NCBI GenBank assembly: GCA_037157565.1
Contig: JAZHRO010000036.1
Span: 16,728,501 to 16,792,500 of the forward strand
Direction of reading: 5' to 3'
DNA length: 64,000 nucleotides
Source of the DNA: Thalassia testudinum
Lineage: Eukaryota > Streptophyta > Magnoliopsida > Alismatales > Hydrocharitaceae
Under the pieces are notes generated by a model that was not told where the DNA came from, did no database searches, and saw only the letters and a list, made by a program, of their open reading frames with translations. Shown one piece after another: positions 32,284 through 44,823 of the stretch (position 1 is its first letter; each line of letters starts with the position of its first letter). The position numbers were made by a program, and so were the translations under genes.

Positions 32284-35200
32284 GAGGATATGGTCGAACG
32301 ATGGAAACTCATGACTTTGACAAGAGAAATCTAAGTTTAAGTACCCAACCCTACATTACATATTAGAATAAGTAAAAATAAGATGCTTCATGTATAATGT
32401 AGTTATTCATTTTGTTTCGTTCAATATACATAACACAACAATAAAATTTCATACTAATATTTATGAACCCCTCTTTGTAGTTTACTATGCATTTAACAAG
32501 TATGCTACAAATAATAGCTAAACATTTGATTTCAGAAGTAAACTACATATCATCTAAACATTGAAGCAGAACATTTGAACTTCTATACAGATAATTGGGT
32601 GCTTTGTATATCGTTTAGAGTTGTATTATAACCTAAACTATATAACTGCAACTTTAACATAAATTGTGAACTTTTAAAATTTAAAAAGCAACCCCCACCC
32701 TATTACCTAGTAGGTATTAAATAGTTACTCAAGGATTTAAAAATCGAAGCGATCATCCAACTAGTCAAGCTTTGATTTTGATTTTTAGTGGTTTAACCAT
32801 CTGTTTGAACTAGTCGAACCAGTGATGACGTCATCATTAGAATCAGACAAGAAAAAACTAAACTGGTCATGCTTAGATTTGGTTTGTATGCTTGCAACTT
32901 GGTTGAATCGGGTTAAATCAAAATTTAATGTATAAAAAATTAATTATAATTATCACAAAATATTACTTTAAATCTGAAATATCCAATCACACTGTAAAAC
33001 AAAATGAAAGTATTAAAGATTTAAACTAAAAGACATAAAGGGAACTTAGAGAAGTATATAAAAAATGAAAAACTAAGTTGTATCCTCGTTCGTCACCCTT
33101 AAGGGTTGCTCTTCCTTGGGGGTGATGAAGGGAGATATGGAGAAGATGAGGGGGGCAGTCGAGATGACCCTTGGGGCGATGGTCTCTTCGAAGGTGGAGT
33201 TGTGACCGTGACGATCCACTTGGGTCGTCAAGGTCCGCATGGTGGGGAATGGCATGAAGTTGTTCAAGGAGTCCTTTACTAGACCTCTGCATGGGCCTCT
33301 CCTAGGTGCAAAGTTCCGACGACAGCAGTGGGAACTGGGAAGGAGGCATTGCAATCGTGCCGTGCAAGGAGATGGATAGTTGCGACTTGGAAGGGGTCGA
33401 CTAGACTTTAAAGTTCACAAGTCATCAATCAATTTTTTTTTTTCTTGGACCAAGTGGATCGACCGATCCCAACTCACTGGATGACACCGATTAAACTGAA
33501 TATTGGCTAATTCCCTCAGTTGAAGGACTCCCAAAAATCGACCAATTACCGATTCAACCAGCCAGGAATCAACATTTTTTTTTAAAATTTTCAGCCATAA
33601 TTTATGGTTGTTGTTGCGAGCTATAACAACACCCAGCTATTTAAATTAGTAGTGAATAATTTTAATCTAATATTTTGGTTAAAGAATAATTCTTATAAAA
33701 AGGAATCCTATTTGCCAAGTTTCAACATTAATTACCACTCGTACGTGTCTACCGATATAATGGTGTGTAGCGAAACTGTTAAAATCTTATCATTTACGGT
33801 AATCTTTTATATATCTTGATCTCCTCTAACATTCAATGAAGCTTTGCATCTTCATCGTAAGATCAAATATGAAAATCCATTTGTGAAAGAATGCAGATGG
33901 CAGAAAGGGGGAATTAAGTTTAGTTTTCAATTTCGAAGTGAAGTATATTTTGCTTCCCACAGAAGGCTGAAAAGAATAGGAAAACTAACTAATTAACTAA
34001 CAATTTAAAAACTAACGATAAGTAAATCAAAATCTAACGAAAATTGGGGGTTCATCTCAAATAATCAATAAACTATCTCCACCTGGGTAGCAAAATAGTA
34101 TGAAAATGCTCGAGAATCCAAACGACGACACAACATCCTATTTTGAAACTAAACGAAAAACTGAGCAATAAGTAGGACCAAGCTAATTAAACATTAATGC
34201 ATGTATTGCAAAGGGGAAATATGGAAGGTTGTAGTATATGATGAAGCATAGAAGATCGTTTCCAAGTGCAAAAAACAAAGATTCAAGTTGAAAAAATTGA
34301 GAGACAAGCATGAAAAATACTTCCAATTTCATAAGTTAGGGAGGACATTTGCATAATTTATTATCAGAGGAATAATGTAGAATAAGATAAAGTAACGAAA
34401 CATCTTCTCGAAAGTACTTAACAAAAGTCGCATCTCTCATAGATTCGTTGGCAAAATGCACTCCAAAATTGTCGAAGTACTACTCTTCTTCAATTTAAAA
34501 CATCTTGAACATGGTGGATCTCCACTAGTTCCTTATTTGAACACAGGCAAGAAGGCAAAGGCCGGTACATCCCTTAATCTACAGAGAGATGAGAGCAACT
34601 AAATTTTGATCTGGTTTTATTAGAGGCTCTTGATCTCTATTTGTAGAGCCCGGTAAACAGAAACCATACTAGCGTTAGGACTCCCATTCTGACATTTACA
34701 GAAGAGCATTTGATTCCACCATTTACTAGAAACCTTTTGGCACTTCTATAAGCCTAATTAACATTACACACGCATTTGCTTGCACATACACACACATATA
34801 TATATATATATATGTATGTATATTTCTCTCTCCATATTTATATTTTTATTTAACGTATTATGTCAATCTAGGCAATTCTCAATCTATCTGTGATTAACAT
34901 CGGTATGAATCAAGATCTAAGATCATTTTTTAGATCCATTTTATTCAATTAATTAATTCTATAATTGACATATACATATTGATAGCTCTTATAAACATTA
35001 ATATGAAATTCTCTAATTATGAAAAACTTTAAATTTATTACTCAAGTCCCATACCTGATAAAAATCATTAGTTGTTCACCACATAGTCTTAATGAAAGTG
35101 ATGACTATTTGATTGTTAAGGCTTAGCCATCTTGAGATATATAATACATCTCATATGTTCTACAAGCATGGAAAGGAATGTGATTAAGTTAAAGCTTGAG

Positions 35201-36016
35201 ATTTAATCCTTTCGTCAACCTTTATAAACTAAAGTATGTAAAGTATCATGCACCTTTCATGGAAGAGACATTGATTAACTTCTCTAATTCCTTTCGGTTC
35301 CTTCATTCGTATTTTAATCTGACTATTGAAATGATCACTTGCGAAAGGGGACATCAAGAGAAATAATGGTTGAGATTAGACTCCACTCCAACAATTGGAG
35401 CCATGTGAATCTCTCTCAAGAATGCATCACATCTATTAAACCAACTTCCATAATAGTCTTGGTCTCTTTGAAACTTTAGTAAACAAGCTATTAAATTTAC
35501 ATTATTCAAATAGAAACATAAATTCTTGTCTAAGCTATGAGAACAAATGCTACCTTCTTTCAGGATAGTTTGAAAGAGGATTTTGTGACCTCAATTCCAT
35601 TGACTAATTCTTTGATGATGCTCTTGTGATAAATGCAGAATCTCCATTCCTTAAAGAAGTCTTCCTCTATAAAATTTGGTAAAGAGAGAAGATTACCATG
35701 CCTTCCAAGATTGCAAACTCTTGATAAAAATAATGAGTTTATGATAGTGATTGTATATAGGTCATAATCTCGTATCCTCTATCTGGAACCATTTCAAATA
35801 GTTGATCCACTATCATCACTTATTTGATATCGCTTTTGTGTGAGTATCATAAAAGCATAAATGAGATCGATAATGTTCATAATTATACTTCATTTTACTC
35901 ATTCAAATAAATGGAAGGGAAACATTTTAATTTATGCACTAATTATATAGTCATATGGCTTGCTAGAGCAGATAATTCTAGCTAAGCTAGAAGATATGTA
36001 AGCCATGAAGTGATAG
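32284..36016. other. Unassigned AT-rich sequence
   Basis: I see no gene in these 3.7 kb. The part at 32720-33560 carries GTTTGAACTAGTCGAACC and GACCGATC-like text around a GC-richer core (33060-33420). This is reminiscent of small DNA transposons, but I could not pair terminal inverted repeats. An (AC)n/(AT)n microsatellite is at about 34783-34815. The rest (33560-36016) has only short stop-rich frames. Confidence 0.6.
34783..34815. repeat. Compound microsatellite
   Basis: A short CA run passes into (AT)n and then (GTAT)n at this position in unassigned sequence. Confidence 0.8.
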
Positions 36017-36595
36017 TGATAGATTTTAAAATGTATAAAATTAAAATCGAATGATTTTCCTCCAAATTCCAAGACCAATCTTAATCATCAAAACATCAAC
36101 CCATATCAATTGACAAGAGAAACGATGGAGGGATACTTGAATCTATCATAGCGGAAGCGTTGAGAAGATCACGGAGATCCTCTGGAACCATGGACTTACT
36201 TCTCTAACAAGAGGCGATGGCAATGGTACTTCTAGAGGGTTTAGAGAGTGAAAGCGAAAGAGAACTGAATGGAGGCATACCCTTTTGGGTTCTTTCATGG
36301 GCTCTATTTATAACTTTTCTACGATGAGATGCAAAAAATCGAATGTCCACTTTGTCCTCACCCTTCCAGGGACCATAACCGCTTAATATGAAATGACAAT
36401 TCCACCCATCACAGAATTACATTTCCCTTAATGTTTTCATATATTAAATCTCATATCCTAATGAGATGTGAATGATTAATTTACATAATTAGACCACTTT
36501 AATAACTGTAAATGTAATGTCTAAATGTACATATATATATTTAACGTATAATTCCATAATAATAATATATGTAGGTTTGCATTATGATTCTAACA
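36017..36595 (-). mobile_element. 3' LTR of the complete copia element
   Basis: It is 579 bp. It starts TGTTAGAATCATAATGC on the minus strand and ends AAAATCTATCA. The TATA box (GTTATAAATAG, minus) is at 36303-36313. The first 90 bp on the + strand (TGATAGATTTTAAAATG onwards) match the 5' LTR start at 42132. The minus-strand sequence at 36596-36610 (GTTCGAGTGAGAAAT) is the polypurine-tract position. Confidence 0.92.
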
Positions 36596-37003
36596 ATTTC
36601 TCACTCGAACTACATATATCATTCTTATAATCATACGTTCATATATACTTGTATGATCTCATTAATACAATATCACAATAAACCACATCTCCACCAATCT
36701 CGTCCATACTCTGTTAACATACGACCAAAGTTGATTTTCGCCATTTTGAAGTCGACTAGACCAAACAATGATCACACATATTATAACAAGTAATGAAATA
36801 GAGCTGATATAGGTACATAGCATGAAAATTGCATGTTAATGTGATCTATATATGTTTATTTTCAACTGGTCCAAAACCTTATCAAACAAGAAATCACATG
36901 GTAAGGACTAATGAGTTCAAAGAATGGAAAACTTTATTATTATACGCATAATCCAAAACATGTTCATACATGAAATACCAAAATAGAACAAACTCCCACT
37001 GAA
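36596..37003 (-). other. Copia 3' UTR
   Basis: This short AT-rich segment between the end of RNase H and the LTR has no gene. It ends in the weak polypurine tract at 36596-36610. Confidence 0.7.
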
Positions 37004-38589
37004 TTATTGTATTACAAAATATATACCACCCATACAGATAACATGCTCATGAAAAACCTTTGATGTTAGCCCTTCAATGAACGGATCTGCTACCATGGAG
37101 TTAGTCACAATATGTTCAATGGACATTTGTCCACTTTGAATTCTTTCCTTGACCAATAAATATTTGATATCAATGTGCTTCGATCTCAAAGAACTTTTGT
37201 TGCTATTGGAGTACATCACTGCCGAATTATTGTCATGGTAAAGCTGAAGTAGTCTCTCAACACCATCAATGATTCTTAATCCTGTGACAAAATTCTTAAG
37301 CGATACTCCATGATTTGAGGCCTCGAAGAGTGCTATAAATTCTGCTTCCGTAGTGGAGGTAGCTATCAAGGTTTGCTTTGCACTCCTCCATAGGATAGCT
37401 CCTCCAGCTAGCAGAAAAATGTATCCCGAAGTAGATTTTGGGTATCCTCACATCCCGCAAAGTCAGAGTCAGAATATCCGAGGACCTTCAAATGATCTGA
37501 TCTCCTGTATGTGAGCATGAAATCCTTCGTTCTTTGTAGGTAGCACATAATCCATTTGGCTGCCTTCCAGTGATTGGGTCCAGACTTGCTTAAATATCTG
37601 CCGAACATGTCAACAATGTATGCTAGGTCTGGCCACATGCAGACTTGGGCATACATCAAACTTTCTACTACCGATGCATAGGGAATATTTTCCATTTCTT
37701 TTAACTTCAAATTCATTCCTGGGGCATTGGTTAAGAGAGAATTTATCTCCTTTAGCCACAAGAGTATCTCCTGGTTTGCAATTTTTCATGCCAAATCACC
37801 TTAGAATGGTATCGATGTATCTCCTTTGTGATAATCCAAGGATACCCCGAGAACAATTTCGTTGTATTTGGATTCCTAATACAAAAGAGGCTTCACCAAG
37901 ATCCTTCATTTCAAAGTTACCAGAGAGAAATGTCTTGGTTTCCTGAAGCAAACCATTGTCATTACAGGTAAGAAGGATGTCATCCACATACAAAATCAGG
38001 AAAATATATTTTCCCTTACAAAATTTGTGGTATACACAATCATCAACCAGATTTATTTCAAAACCAAATGAGATAATTACTTGATAAATTTATAATACCA
38101 TTGTCTTGAAGCTTGCTTTAGTCCATAAATAGCTTTCTTTAATTTGCAAACCATTTTCTTTGCATCTCCTAATGCAAAGTTTTCTGGTTGCACCATATAA
38201 ATTACTTCATTAATGTTTACATTAAGAAACATTGTCTTTACATCCATCTGATATAACTCCAAATCAAAATGAGCTACTAAAAATATTATGGTTCTAAATG
38301 AATCCTTAGATGAAACTGGCGAAAATGTCTCTTTATAATCTATGTCTTCTGTTTGAGTAAATCCCTTAGCAACAAGGTATGTCTTACATTTGTGTACATT
38401 GCCTTTTGAATCCTGTTTGGTTTTAAATATCCATTTACAACTAATGGGCTTCACACCTTCAGGTAATGGGACAACATCCCAAACCTCGTTGTCACTTATG
38501 GATTTCATCTCTTCATTCATACCATTAATCCAGTCTTGAGAATGGAAACTCCTCATGGCATGAGTGATCGAAATGGGATCCGTATCCAT
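37004..38589 (-). pseudogene. Ty1/copia reverse transcriptase and RNase H
   Basis: Minus-strand frames show the copia RT from WINGMNEEMKSISDNEVW through CKWIFKTKQDSKG, LVAKGFTQTEDIDYKETFSPV, LYQMDVKTMFLN (first catalytic Asp) and YGLKQASRQWY. The catalytic box YVDDILLTCND follows near 37985, then GEASFVLGIQI. The RT C-terminal part and RNase H follow, with [46 protein letters not shown] and VADPFIEGL. Frames change near 38080, 37800 and 37400. The catalytic Asp pairs are kept although the frame is broken, so decay is moderate. Confidence 0.95.
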
Positions 38590-38600
38590 TTGGTTTACCT

Positions 38601-39960
38601 CTAGTTCCTAGAGAAAGACAACATAATCATTAGATATTGCACTTCTCCTTTCTCTACTGGATCTCCTAATGGATGCAGGATCTTGAATATTTTGAGGTTG
38701 TTCGACTTGATTGATGGGAAGATTATCCACATTACTTTCTTCCATTGATGTTGTTGGAACAACGTTTGGAATAAGAATTTGACCATATTCAATGATTTCC
38801 TTATAAACAAGACCTGGTTCTTCAAATGTAATGTGGCACTATCACCTCCTAAACCAACATCTTCAAAGAAATGGGCATTCCTAGTCTCAAAGAATGAGCG
38901 AGTCGTTGGGTCATAAAACTTATAACCCTTTGACTTCTCAGAGTACCCTACAAAATAGCAAGTGACCATCTTAGAGTCCAGTTTCCTTTTAGCAGTCTTG
39001 TATGGCCTAGCCTCAACTGAACACCCTTAGATATGAAAATGTTTTAGACTAGGTACCTTATTAGTCCACATTTCATATGGGATTTTAAGCACTGCTTTAG
39101 TTGGTACTTGCTTGAGAACATACACAGCTATCTTGAGCAGTTCTCCCCATAGAGACTTGGGTAAAGAAGTATGACTAGTCATACTCCGTACTATATCTTT
39201 AAGAGTCCTGTTGCAGCGTTCAGCAACATCATTCATGCTTGGTGTCCCAAGCATGGTGTACTGAGGCACCATGTTGCACTCATCTAGAAAAGAAGCAAAA
39301 GGTACTGGACGTTGTTCTCCTAATCCATCATATCTGCTGTAGTACTGACCACCAAAGTCAAATCTAACAGCCTTAATCCTTTTCCTGAGTTGGTTTTCCA
39401 CCTCGACCTTATAGGACTTGAACGCATCCAAAGACTATGACTTTTCGTGAAGGAGAAAGAGGTATCCGTATCTAGAGTAATCGTCTAAGAACATAATAAA
39501 ATACTATTTCCCATTCCAAGAAGCTATAGGGAATGGACCACAGATATCTGTATGTATTAGTTCTAAGACATCTATAGCTCTAGTGGCACCTATACCTCTT
39601 TTGTTTGTTCTTTTCCCTTTTAAACAGTTTACGCAATCATCCAAATCTGTGTAATCAAGGGAATCAAGAATTCTATTTGAAATAAGCATATCCATTCTCT
39701 ATTTAGAGATAAGGCCTAAACGCTTATGCCATAGTAAAGCGGAATTCTCCTGAGTTATTTTACGCTTTGTACCACTCAAAATTGTATTAAAGGTTTCTAA
39801 ATTAGAGGAAAATGTATGCATCATATATAATTTATCACTAACATACAAAGAACCAGAAGCAACCAAATTTGAATTAAGAAATAACTAAAATTGTCAATCT
39901 CCAAATGAACAAGAATAACCAAATTTGTTTAATAGATAGCAGAAACTAAAGTCCGTCTAA
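38601..39960 (-). pseudogene. Ty1/copia integrase
   Basis: The pre-integrase segment has LDDCVNCLKGKRTNK. The core has Asp in LIHTDICGPFP, Asp in [14 protein letters not shown], where the usual GGE reads GGQ, and Glu in [14 protein letters not shown], so the DDE triad is present. After VPSLKHFHI a stop interrupts the frame at about 39027. The C-terminal part with YFVGYSEKSKGYKFYDP and TRNAHFFED then follows. Other stops lie near 39430 and 39510. Confidence 0.94.
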
Positions 39961-39999
39961 ACGAAGGTACAATAAATGTTTATTTTAAATCTAATTGGT

Positions 40000-40905
40000 G
40001 ACCAGTAGTCAGTGATAGCTTGAAATCTGTAATGGCTTTTACCCCCACCTTCTTGCCGTCACCCACATAGATGTATCTTTCACCATCACTTGACATTCGG
40101 TAGCTTAGGCAATTTTGCACAGACACACTAATATGAATAGTAGTTCACGTATCTATCCACCAAATGTCTGAGGGTACAGAAGCATAATTAACTTCTGAAC
40201 AAACCAAAGAGAGTAATGTACCTTTCTTTTCACGCCAAGCGTGATATTTGGTACAATCCTTCTTCATGTGTCCTTCTCCCTTGCAGAAGAAGCAGGATGC
40301 CTTAGGCTTGTTCTGACTCCCTTTGGAGGAGGATGAACTTGTAGCAGCTGTATCTTTAGCCTGCTTCCTTTTGGGCACAAAAACTAGATGAGCACTCTCT
40401 AGTTTGTCCTGTTTCAGCCTCTCTTCCTCTTGCACACAATGAGAAATGAGCTCGTTAAGAGTCCACTTCTCCCTTTGGCAGTTATAGATGACCTTAAACT
40501 GCCCATATTTTGTAGGGAGGGAGATCAAAACTAAATGCACGAGGAGGTCATCTGACAACTCCAACTTAAGTGCCTTTAGTTTCGAGGCTAAATGAGACAT
40601 TTCCATAATGTATTCTCTAATGTTTCCAGTGCCCCTATACTTAAGTGAGACAAGTTTGCTAAGGAGATTGCTTGTCTCAGCTTTCTCATTCTTAGCAAAT
40701 CTTTTCTCAATCTCATCAAGGAATTTCTTAACATTTAATTCCTATGAGATAGCACCCCTAAAGTTTTCTAGGATAGCATACTTCATTATCATCAGACACA
40801 TGCGATTTGATTGCTCCCACCTCTCAGAGTTCTTTATTTCATCAGAAAACTCTTATCCGTAAGAGGGGAGGGAGGATTAACCCGAAGTACATAGTCCAGA
40901 TCCAT
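40000..40905 (-). pseudogene. Ty1/copia gag and protease
   Basis: Gag starts at an ATG at 40905 (MDLDYVLRVNPPSPL). One stop lies near 40855. It continues with FRGAIS, LDEIEKRFAKNEKAE, NIREYIMEMSHLASKLKALK, VLISLPTKYGQFK and a zinc knuckle CFFCKGEGHMKKDC (about 40290). The protease begins at DIWWIDT, but the Gly codon of the expected D-T-G triad is replaced by a stop at 40145. Protease-like sequence continues with RYIYVGDGKKV. The single stop in the active site inactivates the polyprotein by itself. Confidence 0.93.
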
Positions 40906-42117
40906 GCATCCCAGAACAATAAGGACACTTTCTTTCCAGAACTTAAAATTAGATCCATTTAGTTCTAGAATAGAGTTTAGGTTGGCAGTTATGGTAGATG
41001 CAGAGTTAACTGGAAAAACAAAGGAAATAAACCAAATACATGCTCAAAATTAAGTAAAGTAAACAATACAATCATTAATATTTAGTCTTTGGACAATAAA
41101 CATTAATATTGTAAAGGCCGGTCTTAAGAATGATAAATAACTATTGAAAACACCTATGTAAGTAATCAAGTCATCTTTGGATTAACTTAACTACCCACAT
41201 GAAACCTAATGAATCAATAGAAAATTTATCATTAAATGTATACATATGCATTCAGTCATAAGGAGGCTCACCTTTGAGTTAAGCGTCTCATACAGAAATA
41301 CAATGTACACAGTCGCTTTAATGCTTTAAATAAACTAGTACAAGAAGTGACCCGCTTTGGCAAGAATTACTAAATGTGACAGAGTACTTAATAGATTAAA
41401 ACGAATCACTAATGTTTGTACCAAAATAATCATGATCACTAACTTGTATCCCAATTAATGCGCCAGTACCGGTACCAACAGCAATGACCAAGTATCGATA
41501 TTGATCCTTCTGTACCGGTTATGTATCGGTACTACATCAATACTAGACCGATCCTAGAACCATTACTAGTATCCCACTTGTATTAGTACTCATGATGAAT
41601 ATTGGTACTCCATCGATATTGGTAGCACTTCTTGGGTGTGATCAGTATCCCACATGTACTAGTATTTGTGATGAGTACCGGTACTCTATCAATACTGGCG
41701 GCACCCCTTGGAGCTTGACCAGTATCCCACATATACCGGTGCTCATGATGAGTACCTGTGCTCCATCGATACTGGCGGTGCTCTAAGAAGCGCCCGATGG
41801 GTACCCGTGCCCAGCCAGTACTTGTACTCATCATGAGTACTGGTATCGAATTGATTACTGCCTGATTCTAGGGTAGCAATCTAAAATCAAGATTTAGGGA
41901 AAACACTCCAAATCACGATTCCGATTGACAAAACTTGATTTGTTGATCATATATGGGATACAAATGAACATGAAAACCAAAAATAAGCATTAGTTGGCAT
42001 TGATTCATCAAGATGGGATTGAAAACAAATCAAACACCAAACTCAAGAATAATATCAAAAACCCAATGGATTGTTCTTTAAAACAATCAAAAAGCAATGA
42101 TCCAATGAATAGGAAAT
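40906..42117 (-). other. Copia 5' leader
   Basis: No coding frame is supported upstream of gag. The leader includes a three-unit minisatellite of about 77 bp (41568-41796) embedded in sequence rich in GTACCGGTAC-type palindromes (41465-41850). Confidence 0.75.
41568..41796 (-). repeat. About 77-bp minisatellite, three units
   Basis: Units starting AGTATCCCAC begin at 41568, 41644 and 41721 and share GATGA(G/A)TA, the C(T/C)CCATCGATA(C/T)TGG(C/T) type block and a tail. Units differ at many positions, so the array is old. Each unit includes CpG-centred palindromes such as ACCGGT and ATCGAT. Confidence 0.85.
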
Positions 42118-42129
42118 GCTTTGATACCA
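42118..42129 (-). promoter_or_regulatory. Primer binding site of the copia element
   Basis: TGGTATCAAAGC on the minus strand, two bases from the LTR at 42132, is the initiator-Met tRNA site. Confidence 0.9.
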
Positions 42130-42131
42130 CT

Positions 42132-42221
42132 TGATGGATTTTAAAACATATAAAATCAAAATCGAATGATTTTCTACCAAATCCCAAGACCAATTCTAAT
42201 CATCAAAACATCAACCCATAT
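42132..42221 (-). mobile_element. 5' LTR of the copia element, cut by a LINE
   Basis: The first 90 bp (TGATGGATTTTAAAACAT to CAACCCATAT) match 36017-36106. The homology stops where a T10 run begins, the reverse complement of a LINE poly(A) tail. The remaining LTR, about 490 bp, should lie beyond the far end of the LINE, outside the window. Confidence 0.9.
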
Positions 42222-43871
42222 TGATTTTTTTTTTAAGAAAAGCAGGAGTCAATATTATCCATCCCCCACTCCCTGGAGGTAGCAAAAAGGAGGTAGGGGG
42301 ACTAGACCTAAACTTGCCTAGTACAAAGAAAGAGGACCACGACTAGTGGCCTAGGACAAAAAAAATCAGTAAACAAAAAGGGGAAAGCATAATGAAACAT
42401 GCCAAACCTCAGTCGATGACGTAAGGGAAATGGATTTTGTCCAGGCTGATGAGACCTTTAGATTTAGGGTCAAGGTGATCCAAATTGATGAAGCTCCAAG
42501 GCACATTCGCCGATGTAGCAAGCGGATTAGCCAGGCTGTTCATGCAGGAATGAATGAATTGCAGTGACATGTGGTGGTTCATGAGGTGAAGAGCATGGTT
42601 GTAATGCCATCAAGCCCTCCAAGGAACTTTCAGCTTGCCTTTCCACTAGAAGTAAATCATGGAAGAATCAACCTTTAAGATAATAGGGGTGCTTTTGTGG
42701 GGCCAAAAACTGAGGAAGTGGTGGATGGAGTTGAGAATAGCTAAATCGGTGTTGAGAGCAGGAATTTTAGTTGTGGTAGCCTTAGAGAAGTTGCCCAAAG
42801 AGTCACGAGCAACCCAAGCTATAAAGGAGTAAGAACTAGACCAGAAGGCGGAAAAATTGACCTTAAACCCCAGGGAGGGACGAACCCAAGAGAGGGCAAA
42901 ACAAGTGGGATGGAAGAAACGGAACTAGGAGACCATATTGATCCTCCTCCAATTATGCTCAAGAAAGCGAGGGATCTGCGTCAAGACAAAACCTTCATTT
43001 CTACATTTATTCCTGGCCCACCAAATGTGGTACCAAATGAATAAGATGATGCCTTTGATACCTTTGGAACCATATTGAGGGCAATCCCCTTTAAGAATAT
43101 CAAGGTAAGGGTTAGAGGGAATAGGATGAAGCTGTGCAAGATGGAAGACCCAAGAAGAAATGCACGAGGAGATGTCACTGGAGTAAAAGAGATAGAACAA
43201 GGTTCCAACTTTGGAGTTGTTGGGACACCAGAGACACTTAGAAGCCAAGGGAATACCCCAAAGTTGGATTTGATCATCCGTAGGAAGCCTATTGTGAATA
43301 ACTCTCTAAGCAAGGAGGGTCATACGCAGGGGGACTTTGAGGTCCCACAAGGTTTTGTAGATCGGATGATGAGTGGAGTTCGTGAAGTTGAGGAGATAGG
43401 TAGAGGAAATCGAGAAGTTTCCATGTGGGGGAGGAGACCAAATAGGTTTGTCCTTAGAGTCAGCAAGAGGGGTATGCAAAATTTGGTACAATATGCGATT
43501 GGGGATATGGTGAAGATACTGGGCCTGAGAGGGATTCGAGATGACATCCTTAACCGGAACAGGCTTGGGAGAAACTTCCACGGGAAGGAAAGCTCTGAGA
43601 GATGAGTCGCCAATCCAAAGATCTGTCCAGAAATCGATCATACCCTCCTTCACATTCCAACAAAGGAAAGGAAGCATGTCCTAATAGGCCTTCGCCAGAG
43701 GCTTAAGTCTGGGGAGGAGGCGAGGAGAGGAGATGGAGAGATGACCATAAAGATTTCTCATCAAGGTAGCATATGGAGAGTCACCAAAGAGAATGTCCTA
43801 GACATGTTTCATTTTGAAGGCATGGGAGACCAAGGAGATATTGCGGACCCTAAGACTTCCGCAGTAGGTAG
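42222..43871 (-). pseudogene. L1-type LINE, 3' segment: RT C-terminus, zf-RVT, RNase H, poly(A)
   Basis: This is the 3' end of a minus-strand LINE. On the minus strand the order is: a post-RT region (CGSLRVRNISLVSHAF); the zinc-binding RT-associated domain with FWTDLWIGD, FSISSTYLLNF, LWDLKVPLRMTLLAWR and KCLWCPN; a segment with WWARNKCRNE; and an RNase H-like region with LKVDSS near 42670. The T10 at 42225-42234 on the + strand is the poly(A) tail. A 14.5-kb element is inserted at 43877 with target duplication GGTGG. The next LINE segment resumes at 58408. Frames are broken. Confidence 0.93.
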
Positions 43872-44823
43872 GGTGGTGACAAGGGTGGAAATCGCGCATT
43901 TTGAAATCATCAAAAATCGTAGTATAGGCGCGAAATCCCCTCGACAAAAATATTTATAATAACGAAACTCGTATAGATTTCTTTTCTTTTTAGAACTTGA
44001 GTCCCGATCATTCGTCTCTGGGAGGCGTGAAAACGATTCAAGATTTGGATCAGCTTTTATAACCAAATCTAATCTAACCTAATATTTTTGGTCTTTTTGT
44101 ATTTTATGCTTTTTTTGTGTTTTTTTATTTTTATTTTGAAAGCGAAATGAAACCTAGATCTAGATGTGCTAGCAAAAACCTAAGTGACCGTGTGGATCTA
44201 AGTGGGGCCATGGTGGCCATGCATGGTGTGACAAACCTAAGTCGCATGAAGACAAAGACAATCAATCATAGAACGATGATCACACAATATTATTTATGCA
44301 TAAAAGTGTCAACACATCTACACTAGAAAGCATGTAGATAGAGAAAATCCCTCACGTCGGAAAGTGCCACTAGGGCCATCGGCCTTGTGTGAGGGTGAAG
44401 GCTAGACCTTGGGTATACAAACCCGTCTACACACCTACCAATAAGAGAGGACGGCCAAAGAAGGTATGGTTAACCATGTGGCCGACCAAGATAAAGAAGA
44501 AAGAGAGGGGGGCATCCACTCTATGGAGAAGAGAGGACACGCCCAAGTGAAGAGAGGAGAAGAGGGTGTTGCACCCTTTGTGCTCTCCTTCTTCTAGCCG
44601 CCCTTGAAGAAGATTGGAGGAGAGCTCCTTCCTAGCCATCCATGGAGGAGGCTTGGAGGAGGAGGACAGTCTTGAGAGGGAGAGGAGGAGATGTGGTCGC
44701 AAGTTGAGAGAGGAAGAGAGTGCATGGAATAGTGAATAGTGCTCTCTCTTTTCTTTGCCTTTTATGGGAAGGCCTCTCCAATTCGAATGGGTCGCCACTT
44801 TTGGTGGCTCCCAAACTAGCAAG

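Noticed and set aside
32720..33560. Possible small DNA transposon with terminal inverted repeats
   Set aside because: I could not pair convincing terminal inverted repeats or a target duplication.
34980..36010. Possible degenerate coding sequence of an endogenous viral or retroelement gene
   Set aside because: Translations in all frames gave no recognisable motif.
43075..43605. 176-codon + strand ORF
   Set aside because: It is the antisense shadow of the LINE zf-RVT region read on the minus strand.
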